From an uncultured Christensenella sp. (lineage in GTDB: Bacteria > Bacillota > Clostridia > Christensenellales > Borkfalkiaceae): 13,336 nucleotides of DNA. Positions 6,809-13,336 of this stretch are shown here, one piece after another. A program made the translations under genes and the position numbers. The number at the start of each line of letters is the position of its first letter. Position 1 is the first letter of the stretch. The notes under the pieces are model-generated. The model made no database searches and was not told the DNA's origin. It worked only from the letters and a program-made list of their open reading frames with translations. The stretch spans positions 13,792-27,127 of the forward strand of contig CAJTQE010000020.1 in the NCBI GenBank assembly GCA_910578655.1, in the 5' to 3' direction.

Positions 6809-7975
6809 ATGTTAGGAAATTTCACTTACAGCAACCCCACTAAACTTTATTTCGGCAAAGACGCCCTCGAAGGGCTGAACGCGGAGCTGCCCGGATACGG
6901 TAAAAACGTTCTGCTTGTGTACGGCGGCGGTTCGATAAAGAAAAACGGAATTTATAAAAAGATAATTGAAATTTTGCAGGCAAACGGAAAAAATATTTTC
7001 GAGGACGCAGGCGTTATGCCAAACCCGACGAGCGATAAACTCGAAGAGGGGATACAGCGTGCAAGGTCGGCGAAAGCCGATTTGATACTTGCCGTCGGGG
7101 GAGGTTCGGTGTGCGATTACGCCAAAGCCGTTTCCGTTTCCGTAAATTGCAATGACGACGCTTGGGAAAAATATTATATCCGTTTCGACGACGTCACTTG
7201 CGATATTATCCCCGTCGGCTGCGTGCTTACTATGGTTGGCACGGGCAGTGAAATGAACGGCGGTTCTGTAATAACAAACCGCCGTCAAAAGCTTAAAATA
7301 GGTCACGTTTTCGGCGATAACGTGTTCCCTAAATTTTCGATTTTAAACCCCGAATTTACTTTCACTGTTCCCAAATATCAAATGGTTGCCGGTATTTACG
7401 ACATAATGTCGCACATTTTAGAGCAGTACTTTTCGGGCACGGACGACAATACCAGCGATTACATAATGGAAGGGCTGCTGCGTTCGCTTATCCACAGCGC
7501 GGATATCGCAGTTAAAAACCCTAAGGACTACGAGGCGCGGTCTAATATTATGTGGATAGCAACTTGGGCGTTGAACACTCTCGTTGCTAAGGGCAAAACG
7601 ACAGACTGGATGGTTCATATGTTGGGGCAGGCGATCGGCGCACATACCGACGCAACGCACGGAATGACGCTTTCGGCGGTTTCCATGCCCTATTACAGAC
7701 ATATTTTGCCTTACGGCGAGGCTAAGTTCGCGCGTTACGCAGTCAACGTCTGGGGCGTAAATCCCGAAGACAAAAGTCAAAGGCAGGTTGCCGAAGAGGG
7801 GCTTTCCGAAATGGAGCAGTGGATGCAGAGTATAGGGCTTGTTATGAATATCACCCGACTTGGGGCAACCGAGGAAATGCTTGACGGAATAGTAAAAAGT
7901 ACCCGCATAACGAACGGCGGATACAAGGTATTAGACGAAAAGGATATAAAGAAAGTTATAAAGGCAAGTTACTGA
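6809..7975 (+). CDS. Iron-containing alcohol dehydrogenase, YqhD/BDH type
   Basis: A 388-residue group III alcohol dehydrogenase, probably reducing aldehydes to alcohols with NADPH. The N-terminal domain carries VYGGGSIKKNG (38-47), typical of the NADPH-using YqhD/butanol dehydrogenase branch, and AVGGGSVCDYAKA (95-107) binding the dinucleotide. The metal ligands are all present: D198 and H202 in GIYDIMSHILEQYF, H270 in DWMVHMLGQ and H284 in DATHGMT, with the 14-residue spacing of the family. Length is as expected for the family. It follows the flavoprotein by 11 nt with a GAGGA site and is followed after 1 nt by the phosphatase gene, so all share a transcript. It could serve solvent production or detoxification of reactive aldehydes; the sequence does not decide. 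Confidence 0.93.
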   Translation: MLGNFTYSNPTKLYFGKDALEGLNAELPGYGKNVLLVYGGGSIKKNGIYKKIIEILQANGKNIFEDAGVMPNPTSDKLEEGIQRARSAKADLILAVGGGSVCDYAKAVSVSVNCNDDAWEKYYIRFDDVTCDIIPVGCVLTMVGTGSEMNGGSVITNRRQKLKIGHVFGDNVFPKFSILNPEFTFTVPKYQMVAGIYDIMSHILEQYFSGTDDNTSDYIMEGLLRSLIHSADIAVKNPKDYEARSNIMWIATWALNTLVAKGKTTDWMVHMLGQAIGAHTDATHGMTLSAVSMPYYRHILPYGEAKFARYAVNVWGVNPEDKSQRQVAEEGLSEMEQWMQSIGLVMNITRLGATEEMLDGIVKSTRITNGGYKVLDEKDIKKVIKASY

Positions 7976-7976
7976 T

Positions 7977-8462
7977 ATGATTAACGTAGTTTTCGTGTGT
8001 TTAGGCAATATCTGCCGTTCGCCTATGGCGGAGCTTATATTCAAGGATATGGTAAAGGAAGAAGGTGTTGAGTCAAGCTTTTGCATAACCTCTTTCGGAA
8101 CGTCCGACGAGGAGGAGGGCAACCCTATTTATCCGCCTGCAAAGCGCACGCTTATCTCACACGGTATTGCAGGCAGTCACACGGCGAAACAGCTTAGCCT
8201 GAAAGACGTAAAAAATAACGATTACGTTCTCGTTATGGACGGCAGAAACCTTTTAGACGTAATGCACCTTACCGGCGGAGAATACAGCGAAAAGGTATTC
8301 AGACTTTGTTCGTTTACCGACAACGACCGCGACGTTGCCGACCCGTGGTACACACGCGACTTCGAGCGCGCGTTCGCAGATATCAGGGACGGCTGCAAAG
8401 CTTTTCTCGAATTCGTTTTAAAGGAAAAGTCAGAGCTGATAAAATACAATAACAGGCATTGA
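7977..8462 (+). CDS. Low-molecular-weight protein tyrosine phosphatase
   Basis: A 161-residue cytoplasmic phosphatase that removes phosphate from tyrosine (or arginine) side chains through a cysteinyl-phosphate intermediate. The signature loop VCLGNICRSP holds nucleophile C8, R14 and S15, and the catalytic acid lies in DPWYTRDF (D122). Both are intact and length is normal for the family. The ATG comes 1 nt after the alcohol dehydrogenase stop and has only a weak AAGG upstream, so translation is probably coupled. A protein-arginine phosphatase (YwlE-like) role cannot be excluded: members with Thr at the position after N-I/V favour arginine, while here the residue is Ile-Cys. No kinase gene is nearby. 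The gene ends directly at a terminator. Confidence 0.93.
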   Translation: MINVVFVCLGNICRSPMAELIFKDMVKEEGVESSFCITSFGTSDEEEGNPIYPPAKRTLISHGIAGSHTAKQLSLKDVKNNDYVLVMDGRNLLDVMHLTGGEYSEKVFRLCSFTDNDRDVADPWYTRDFERAFADIRDGCKAFLEFVLKEKSELIKYNNRH

Positions 8463-8464
8463 AA

Positions 8465-8495
8465 AACGCGCCCTTTAAGGGGCGCGTTAATTTTA
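8465..8495. terminator. Bidirectional intrinsic terminator
   Basis: A 9-bp perfect GC-rich stem (AACGCGCCC at 8465-8473, GGGCGCGTT at 8480-8488) with a 6-nt loop. The minus-strand side runs into TTTTT (8466-8462) and the plus side into TTAATTTT. It separates the convergent phosphatase gene and degV; the plus-side hairpin begins within 3 nt of the phosphatase stop. Confidence 0.92.
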
Positions 8496-9440
8496 CTGTG
8501 TTTGTTTCTTGCGCAGGAAAAGCAGGCGTTTTTTGTGTTCTGCAACTTCCTGAGGAGTACGTCTGTCCTTGCCGAAAAAGAATACCGCAAGCGTTCCCGG
8601 TCCGACGTGTGCGCCGGTGCACAGGTCGTAGTATTCTATGATGACTTCCGAAGCGCCGAGATTTTTAAATTCCTCCGCCAAAGCCAAAGCTTCTTCCTTG
8701 CAGTTGCCGTGCGTGATTAAAACCGTGTCGTCGATTTCTTTCGTGGCGTGTTCGGTATATGCCTTAATAAGCGCGTCGATAGATTTTCTTCTTCCGCGCT
8801 CTTTTGCGTAAACGGTGAGCATAGCCGGCGAAGCGCCGTCTGCTTTAAGCATAGGTTTTATGTTAAGTATTGCACCGGCAACGGCGGCAATTGTCGAAAC
8901 TCTGCCGCTCTTTTTAAGGTACTTCAATTCGTCAACGGTAACGGCTGCGTTCAAGAGATATTTGTTTTCTTCAAGCCACTTAACGCATTCTTCAAGGCTT
9001 GCACCGTCCGCGCGCATTTTTGCAGCCTTGTATGCAAGGTAGCCTTCGCCGAGAGATGCATTTGCGCTGTCGAATACGACAACGTTTCGGTCAGGGTACA
9101 TTGTTTTAAGCGTTTCGGCAGCTTTCGTGGCCTGAGCGAACGTACCGCTCAGCGCTTCGGTAATCGTAACCAAAAGCACGTCCCTGCCGGCTTCCAAAGA
9201 GGGGGTGAGGGCCTCGATAAACTGCTGCTCGCATACGAGCGAGGTCTTGATATCCGCTCCGCTTGCAAGCTCTGTGTAAAACTCTTTTGCAACTTCTTCA
9301 AACGGTCTGTCTGCATTATAGCAAAGCTTCTCTTCTCCGTTCACTATATAATGGAAAGGAATTATTTTCACGCCCGATTCGGCAACCATTCCGTCCGTAA
9401 GATTTGCGGCGGAGTCCGCGAAAATATCAAAATTATACAT
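8493..9440 (-). CDS. DegV family fatty-acid-binding protein
   Basis: A 315-residue EDD-fold protein. DegV/FakB-type proteins bind a fatty acid and, where a FakA kinase exists, present it for phosphorylation; most Clostridial members have no assigned partner. Family marks are the opening NFDIFADSAANLT (DSxxxL), ALSGTFAQATKAAE (serine-glycine carboxylate loop), VVFDSANASLGEGYLA, KYLKKSGRVSTIAA and a late VGPGTLAVFFFG. It is about 25 residues longer than usual because of a basic C-terminal tail (RTPQEVAEHKKRLLFLRKKQ). I start it at ATG 9440, 5 nt after AAAGGAG (9446-9452); the frame runs further upstream only as non-protein-like sequence. Its neighbour across the regulatory region is a divergent XRE-type gene. 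The ligand is not predictable here. Confidence 0.92.
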   Translation of the reverse strand: MYNFDIFADSAANLTDGMVAESGVKIIPFHYIVNGEEKLCYNADRPFEEVAKEFYTELASGADIKTSLVCEQQFIEALTPSLEAGRDVLLVTITEALSGTFAQATKAAETLKTMYPDRNVVVFDSANASLGEGYLAYKAAKMRADGASLEECVKWLEENKYLLNAAVTVDELKYLKKSGRVSTIAAVAGAILNIKPMLKADGASPAMLTVYAKERGRRKSIDALIKAYTEHATKEIDDTVLITHGNCKEEALALAEEFKNLGASEVIIEYYDLCTGAHVGPGTLAVFFFGKDRRTPQEVAEHKKRLLFLRKKQTQ

Positions 9441-9445
9441 GTTAA

Positions 9446-9452
9446 CTCCTTT
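9446..9452 (-). promoter_or_regulatory. Ribosome binding site deciding the degV start
   Basis: AAAGGAG on the minus strand, 5 nt before ATG 9440. It sets the start despite an open frame extending to 9575. Confidence 0.85.
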
Positions 9453-9485
9453 TGGTAAAAACTTCTTGCGTTTCGTTATAAATAT

Positions 9486-9513
9486 ATTATAACCCGATAA
9501 ATAGATTATACAA
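9486..9513 (-). promoter_or_regulatory. Probable degV promoter
   Basis: Minus-strand TATAAT (9491-9486), consensus, is preceded after 16 nt by TTGTAT (9513-9508), a weak -35 matching mainly the TTG. The start would be near 9479, giving a ~39-nt leader. A poor -35 next to a good -10 fits an activator-dependent promoter; a CTCTAC inverted repeat (9534-9551) lies just upstream. Confidence 0.5.
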
Positions 9514-9531
9514 CATAAAACGCGTATAAAA

Positions 9532-9615
9532 TTCTCTACAAAGCAGTAGAGTTTGTAAACTAAACAATTTTGCAACTCTACCGCCGCAAAAAGTAACTCT
9601 ACTGTCAGTAGAGTT
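9532..9615. repeat. Phased CTCTAC half-sites and 21-bp palindrome (putative operator)
   Basis: AACTCTACTG (9595-9604) and its exact reverse complement (9606-9615) flank one T: a perfect 21-bp palindrome. Further copies are CAGTAGAGTT at 9544-9553 (10/10 identity to the right arm), AACTCTAC at 9574-9581 and CTCTAC at 9534-9539, the last pairing with GTAGAG at 9546-9551. Top-strand half-sites begin at 9532, 9574 and 9595, offsets of 42 and 21 bp, about whole helical turns. This marks a probable operator array between degV and the XRE gene, presumably bound by the XRE protein. Confidence 0.75.
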
Positions 9616-9627
9616 GGTGTTTTTTGC

Positions 9628-9656
9628 TTGTTTTTTAGCGCAAAACGTGGTAAAAT
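9628..9656 (+). promoter_or_regulatory. Extended -10 promoter for a leaderless XRE-gltX transcript
   Basis: TTGTTT (9628-9633), a 17-nt spacer, then TAAAAT (9651-9656) preceded by TGG (9648-9650), an extended -10. Only 7 nt separate the -10 box from ATG 9664, so transcription should start at or next to the start codon. No Shine-Dalgarno sequence is visible upstream. The 21-bp palindrome ends 12 nt before the -35 box. Confidence 0.6.
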
Positions 9657-9663
9657 CTATGTT

Positions 9664-10269
9664 ATGGAAGATTTAAAGGACACAGTTGCGAAAAATCTTG
9701 TCGAACTTAGGACTAAAGCAGGGTTTACGCAATTAGAACTTGCCGAAAAAATTAATTATACGGATAAAGCCGTTTCAAAGTGGGAAAGGGGAGAAGCCAT
9801 GCCCGATTTGCGCGTGCTTGTTAAGATAGCCGATATATACAACATAACCGTGGACGACATAGTTTCGCCGCATACCGAGCGCAGAATAAAGCCCAAAATG
9901 AACACCGGCAAAAAACGACTGCTTATAACTATGCTTTCGGTGGGGCTGGTTTTGTTTATCGCAACCCTTGTTTTTATGATATTTTTCTTTATTCCGGCAA
10001 CGGAAAAGTATGCCTATCTCGTGTTTATCTGCGCGCCCTTTGTATGCTCTATTCCGCTTATCGTGTTTTCCGCTAAGTGGGGCAACTGGATAACGGACAC
10101 GCTGGCGTGTTCGCTGCTCGTGTGGTCGCTTGCGATAATTTTCCACTTATTTGTAAGGGCTTTTTCAAGCTTCGATAAAATGTACTTTATATATATCGTC
10201 GCTGCCGCGTTTGAAGCCCTCGTCATAGGTTGGTTTTTGTTAAGGCGCGTTTTAAAGAAAAAAAAGTAA
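9664..10269 (+). CDS. XRE-type HTH regulator with four membrane helices
   Basis: A 201-residue one-component regulator. Residues 7-66 form a Cro/C1-type helix-turn-helix: NLVELRTKAGFTQLELAEKI, then TDKAVSKWERGEAMPDL and a final helix leading to ITVDDIV. After a basic linker (72-85) come four hydrophobic helices, roughly 86-110, 116-136, 143-164 and 172-193, ending in a lysine tail, so the DNA-binding domain should sit on the inner membrane face. What the membrane part senses is unknown. The start at ATG 9664 gives the HTH directly; the frame extends to a TTG at 9628, but that is the -35 box. There is no ribosome binding site, suggesting a leaderless mRNA. Phased palindromic sites lie just upstream, pointing to autoregulation. 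gltX follows after 10 bp. Confidence 0.88.
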   Translation: MEDLKDTVAKNLVELRTKAGFTQLELAEKINYTDKAVSKWERGEAMPDLRVLVKIADIYNITVDDIVSPHTERRIKPKMNTGKKRLLITMLSVGLVLFIATLVFMIFFFIPATEKYAYLVFICAPFVCSIPLIVFSAKWGNWITDTLACSLLVWSLAIIFHLFVRAFSSFDKMYFIYIVAAAFEALVIGWFLLRRVLKKKK

Positions 10270-10279
10270 GAGGTGTTTT

Positions 10280-11926
10280 ATGGATTTAAAAAAACTTGCT
10301 TCCGCATTGATTGACGACGGCGATTTGCTTCCCCCGTCGGAGTATGAAAGTATTTATCCTGCAAGGAACTGTCCCGATAAGGCCGAAGTAACCAGACTTG
10401 CGCCCTCCCCGACGGGCTTTATACATCTGGGCAATCTGTATTCCGCGCTTGCCGACGAGCGCTGCGCCCATACTACGGACGGCGTGTTCTATCTCAGAAT
10501 AGAGGACACCGACGAAAAGAGAAAGGTGGACGGCGCGGTGGACAGCGTTATCCGCTCTTTGAAATATTTCGGCATAGACTTCGACGAAGGCGCGGAAATA
10601 GATTCTCCGCTCAACAAGTACGGGCCCTATTATCAGCGTCAGCGCGCAAAGATTTACCGCGCGTTCGTAAAGCAGCTGATTGAGCGCGGACTTGCGTATC
10701 CTTGCTTCTGTACCGAGGAAGAGCTGAACGCCGTGCGCGAAAAGCAGACCGCGGAAAAGCAGACCACGGGCTATTACGGCAAGTACGCGAAGTGCAGAAA
10801 TCTCACCGAAGATGAAATTTATAAAAATATAGCGGACGGCAAAAAGTTCGTTATCCGTCTTAAATCGCAGGGCAGTATAGAAAACAAAATTACCTTCCGC
10901 GACGCGATTAAAGGCGAAGTAACCGTCACTGAAAACGACCAGGACGTGGTAATTTTAAAGTCCGACGGCATACCCACCTATCACTTCGCGCACGCTATAG
11001 ACGACCACTTTATGCGCACTACGCTTGTCATCAGAGGCGAGGAATGGCTTTCCAGTCTGCCCGTTCATATCGAGCTGCACAAGGTCCTCGGCTTTAAGCC
11101 GCCGCGATACGCGCATACCTCGTCGCTTATGAAAATGGACGGCGACACAAAACGCAAGCTTTCAAAGCGCAAGGACCCGGAGCTGTCGCTGGACTATTAC
11201 AGAAAAGCGGGCTACTATCCGCAGGCGGTAGTCAAATATCTGATGACGCTTCTCAATTCCGACTTCGAGGAATGGTCGCTGAAAAATCCCGACGCGGACT
11301 ACCGCACGTTCAAGTTCAGAATAGAGAAAATGAGCCGCAGCGGCGCGCTGTTCGATTTGGATAAGCTGAACGACGTTTCCAAAACGGAAATTTCAAAGCT
11401 GTCGGCAGAGCAGTGCTTTGAGTTTTTGAACGGTTGGGTGCAAGAGTTCGGCACGGACGCGGACAGGGCGCATTTTGAGGATAAGGCGCAAATATTAAAA
11501 ATATTAGAGCTGATTATGGGCGTCGGCGGCAAAAAGCGCAGAAAGGATATCGAGCGCGCCGAGCAGGGCGTAAGATTAATAGATTACTTCTTCGACGACA
11601 CTTTCGCGCCCGAATACTCTTTCAGGTACGACAAATCCTCGGTAAATACCGTTATAGAAGAATTTATAAAAACTTACGACGAGTCAGATGACAATTCGGC
11701 GTGGTTTGCAAAGGTAAAGGAGATTGCGCCCAAAGTGGGTTTTGCAAGCGAAACAAGCGAGTATCGCGCTCACCCCGAAAATTACAGGGGCAGCGTTTCG
11801 GACGTAGCCGAAATTCTGCGTATCGCGGTTACGGGTATGGCGAACTCTCCCGACCTATGCACGATTATGCGCATACTCGGCAGAAAACGCACTGTTGCGC
11901 GCTTAAATAAAGCTATAATAAGGTAA
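10280..11926 (+). CDS. gltX: Glutamate--tRNA ligase (long clostridial form)
   Basis: This class I synthetase charges tRNA with glutamate in the cytoplasm; in bacteria lacking glutaminyl-tRNA synthetase it may also make Glu-tRNA(Gln) for amidation. The 548-residue chain has a ~35-residue N-terminal extension before RLAPSPTGFIHLGN, where the HIGH motif reads HLGN (49-52). The KMSKS motif reads KLSKR (293-297). A zinc-type CxC (C142, C144) with YAKC (Y169, C172) marks the SWIM region, and LRIEDTDEKR and LVIRGEEWL are typical active-site strands. The C-terminal ~200 residues are an alpha-helical anticodon-binding domain ending in VTGMANSPDLCTIMRILGRKR. Common bacterial GluRS is ~480 residues, so this is the longer form. 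GAGGTG lies just before the ATG, and the gene is 10 bp behind the XRE gene, probably one transcript. No T-box leader is visible. Confidence 0.93.
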   Translation: MDLKKLASALIDDGDLLPPSEYESIYPARNCPDKAEVTRLAPSPTGFIHLGNLYSALADERCAHTTDGVFYLRIEDTDEKRKVDGAVDSVIRSLKYFGIDFDEGAEIDSPLNKYGPYYQRQRAKIYRAFVKQLIERGLAYPCFCTEEELNAVREKQTAEKQTTGYYGKYAKCRNLTEDEIYKNIADGKKFVIRLKSQGSIENKITFRDAIKGEVTVTENDQDVVILKSDGIPTYHFAHAIDDHFMRTTLVIRGEEWLSSLPVHIELHKVLGFKPPRYAHTSSLMKMDGDTKRKLSKRKDPELSLDYYRKAGYYPQAVVKYLMTLLNSDFEEWSLKNPDADYRTFKFRIEKMSRSGALFDLDKLNDVSKTEISKLSAEQCFEFLNGWVQEFGTDADRAHFEDKAQILKILELIMGVGGKKRRKDIERAEQGVRLIDYFFDDTFAPEYSFRYDKSSVNTVIEEFIKTYDESDDNSAWFAKVKEIAPKVGFASETSEYRAHPENYRGSVSDVAEILRIAVTGMANSPDLCTIMRILGRKRTVARLNKAIIR

Positions 11927-11980
11927 TGTGAAAAACAAGCAAAAAGTATGTAAAATCAGCCGCCGGAAGATTTGCCTTAA

Positions 11981-12009
11981 TTGACATTTTTCGACACGCA
12001 ACATACAAT
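11981..12009 (+). promoter_or_regulatory. Sigma-70 promoter of the ABC transporter gene
   Basis: TTGACA (11981-11986), a 17-nt spacer, TACAAT (12004-12009): exact -35 and 5/6 -10. The start near 12016 leaves a ~14-nt leader with AAGGAG (12017-12022) 7 nt before ATG 12030. The rest of the 103-bp gap after gltX shows no convincing terminator hairpin. Confidence 0.85.
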
Positions 12010-12029
12010 GAATTGCAAGGAGTAAGGAT

Positions 12030-13336
12030 ATGTTAAGATTAACCGACATCAAGAAAGACTACCCCGTCGCGGACGGTCACGTCAACGCGCTTAAAGGCGT
12101 AAGCATAAGCTTCCGTAAAAACGAATTCGTTTCTATTCTCGGCGCTTCGGGCTGCGGAAAAACCACGCTGTTGAATATAATAGGCGGACTCGACAAATAT
12201 ACCTCGGGCGATTTGATTATAAACGGCGTAAGCACCAAAGAGTTCGGCGACAAGGACTGGGACACCTATCGCAACCATTCGATAGGCTTTATATTTCAAA
12301 GCTATCACCTCATACCCCACCAAAGCGTTTTACAGAACGTCGAGCTTGCGCTGACCATTTCGGGCATAAGCAAGGAAGAGAGGCGCAAACGCGCGATAGA
12401 CGCGCTTGACAAAGTGGGACTGAAAGACAGAATACATCAAAAGCCCAACCAGCTTTCGGGCGGTCAGGCGCAGAGGGTGGCTATTGCCCGCGCGCTTATA
12501 AACGACCCCGAAATCGTTCTCGCGGACGAACCGACGGGCGCGCTCGACTCTGTTACCAGCGTGCAGATAATGGAGCTTCTGAAAGAAATTTCCAAAGACA
12601 GACTCGTTATAATGGTTACGCATAATCCCGAGCTTGCCGAGCAGTACTCAACGCGTATAATACGGCTTAAAGACGGCGAGGTGATTGATGACAGCAAGCC
12701 CTATTCCGCAGAGGAGGAAATTGCCGAAACCTCGCAAAAAGAGGAACCGAAAGTCAACAAAGGCAAAAAGAAGTCCGCTATGTCGGTGGGTATGGCATTT
12801 ATGCTGTCCCTTAAAAACCTGCTGTCAAAGGCGAAGCGTACCACTATGGTTGCTTTTGCCGGCAGTATCGGCATAATAGGCGTATCAATGGTGCTTGCAA
12901 TTTCCGCGGGCGTAAGCAGTTACATAGACGAAATGCAAAACGATATGCTTTCGGGCTATCCTTTGCAGGTTACGGAAACGGCGATTGACTTTAACGCGCT
13001 TATGGATACCGCGTCGGGTAAAAAAGTCGAAATAAACAAATTAGACGATAAGATTTACGTTGATTCGCTTTTGGAAACGCTGATGAGTTTTAATAACTCG
13101 ACCACTACTAACGTAATTACGGAAGATTATAAAAAATATGTGGACGCAATGCCGAAAGAGTACTATAACGCTCTCGTCTACGGCTACGGCTTCGATATGT
13201 CGAATTACATTTACACCGATTTTACATATACCAAAGCGGACGGAACAAAGCAGACCGATAACGCGTCTGTTACGGCAATCAGGGCTATATATTCGGCGGT
13301 GTTGAAAAAACAGCCCGATTACGCCGATTACGCGGA
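12030..13336 (+). CDS. Fused ABC ATPase/FtsX-type permease (MacB-like), 3' end cut
   Basis: The frame is open from ATG 12030 to the window end (435 complete codons), so the gene is truncated by the edge. Residues 1-220 are a complete MacB/LolD-type ATPase: Walker A GASGCGKTT (38-46), Q-loop Q90 in IFQSYHLIPHQSV, signature LSGGQ (142-146), Walker B VLADEP with E167, and H198. A charged linker (223-250) leads to a first membrane helix at about 272-294 (MVAFAGSIGIIGVSMVLAIS) and the start of a large extracytoplasmic domain, as in FtsX-type permeases. Such fused proteins in Bacillota move antimicrobial peptides, lipids or signals by mechanotransmission rather than classic transport. Substrate and remaining helices lie beyond the window. 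It has its own strong promoter. Confidence 0.92.
   Translation, partial: MLRLTDIKKDYPVADGHVNALKGVSISFRKNEFVSILGASGCGKTTLLNIIGGLDKYTSGDLIINGVSTKEFGDKDWDTYRNHSIGFIFQSYHLIPHQSVLQNVELALTISGISKEERRKRAIDALDKVGLKDRIHQKPNQLSGGQAQRVAIARALINDPEIVLADEPTGALDSVTSVQIMELLKEISKDRLVIMVTHNPELAEQYSTRIIRLKDGEVIDDSKPYSAEEEIAETSQKEEPKVNKGKKKSAMSVGMAFMLSLKNLLSKAKRTTMVAFAGSIGIIGVSMVLAISAGVSSYIDEMQNDMLSGYPLQVTETAIDFNALMDTASGKKVEINKLDDKIYVDSLLETLMSFNNSTTTNVITEDYKKYVDAMPKEYYNALVYGYGFDMSNYIYTDFTYTKADGTKQTDNASVTAIRAIYSAVLKKQPDYADYA

Noticed and set aside
8748..9458. Plus-strand open frame of 236 codons antisense to degV
   Set aside because: It is the opposite-strand shadow of a firmly identified gene, has no ribosome binding site and encodes no recognisable domain.
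9441..9575. 45-residue N-terminal extension of DegV
   Set aside because: The extension is read from the promoter and operator region; the family begins at MYNFDIFADS, with AAAGGAG 5 nt upstream.
9532..9615. CRISPR array or phage attachment site
   Set aside because: The repeats are short, inverted and irregularly oriented without unique spacers, and there is no cas gene, integrase or tRNA nearby.
9441..9663. T-box or amino-acid riboswitch controlling gltX
   Set aside because: There is no T-box sequence or specifier-like stem set; the repeats are palindromic DNA half-sites, and the predicted transcript has almost no leader.

Overview
The window looks like chromosomal DNA of an anaerobic Bacillota (Clostridia-type) bacterium, probably an uncultured gut lineage. 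The evidence is strong GGAGG-type ribosome binding sites, consensus TTGACA/TATAAT promoters, tightly packed operons, a DegV protein, NrnA-type DHH phosphoesterases, a COG2509-type flavoprotein and a YqhD/BDH-type iron alcohol dehydrogenase. The assignment is inferred from gene content; there is no rRNA or other phylogenetic marker beyond gltX. I see no tRNA or rRNA gene, CRISPR array, insertion sequence or phage gene.

Layout. (1) 1-746: the 3' end of a secreted or surface protein with an Ig-like domain and a beta-rich C-terminal domain, ending at a two-way hairpin terminator (778-815). (2) 828-3457, minus strand: a three-gene operon of two tandem NrnA-like DHH-DHHA1 phosphoesterases and the nucleotidase SurE, with adjacent or overlapping gene ends. 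(3) 3489-3562: two near-consensus promoters firing away from each other, their -35 boxes forming a 9-bp inverted repeat. (4) 3585-8462, plus strand: an unusual protein joining a HAD deoxyribonucleotidase-like domain to a guanylate-kinase-like domain, then a COG2509-type FAD dehydrogenase, an FMN reductase with a cysteine cluster, an iron alcohol dehydrogenase and a low-molecular-weight tyrosine phosphatase, ending in a second two-way terminator shared with (5) degV on the minus strand (8493-9440). (6) 9441-9663: a regulatory region with phased CTCTAC half-sites, including a 21-bp perfect palindrome, between degV and a gene for an XRE-type HTH protein with four membrane helices. That gene has an extended -10 promoter and appears leaderless. 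It is followed after 10 bp by gltX. (7) 12030 to the end: a fused ABC ATPase/FtsX-type permease with its own strong promoter, cut by the window edge.

How the genes may work together. The two operons sharing the 3458-3584 promoter region both concern nucleotides: DHH enzymes that release mononucleotides from short oligonucleotides, pAp or linear dinucleotides; SurE, which removes phosphate from nucleoside monophosphates; and a HAD/kinase fusion that could both remove and add phosphate on a nucleotide. This is the most interesting part of the window. The redox genes downstream could handle flavin/NADPH-dependent reduction of aldehydes. The regulator with its phased operator and membrane tail, joined to gltX, is the second item worth following up.
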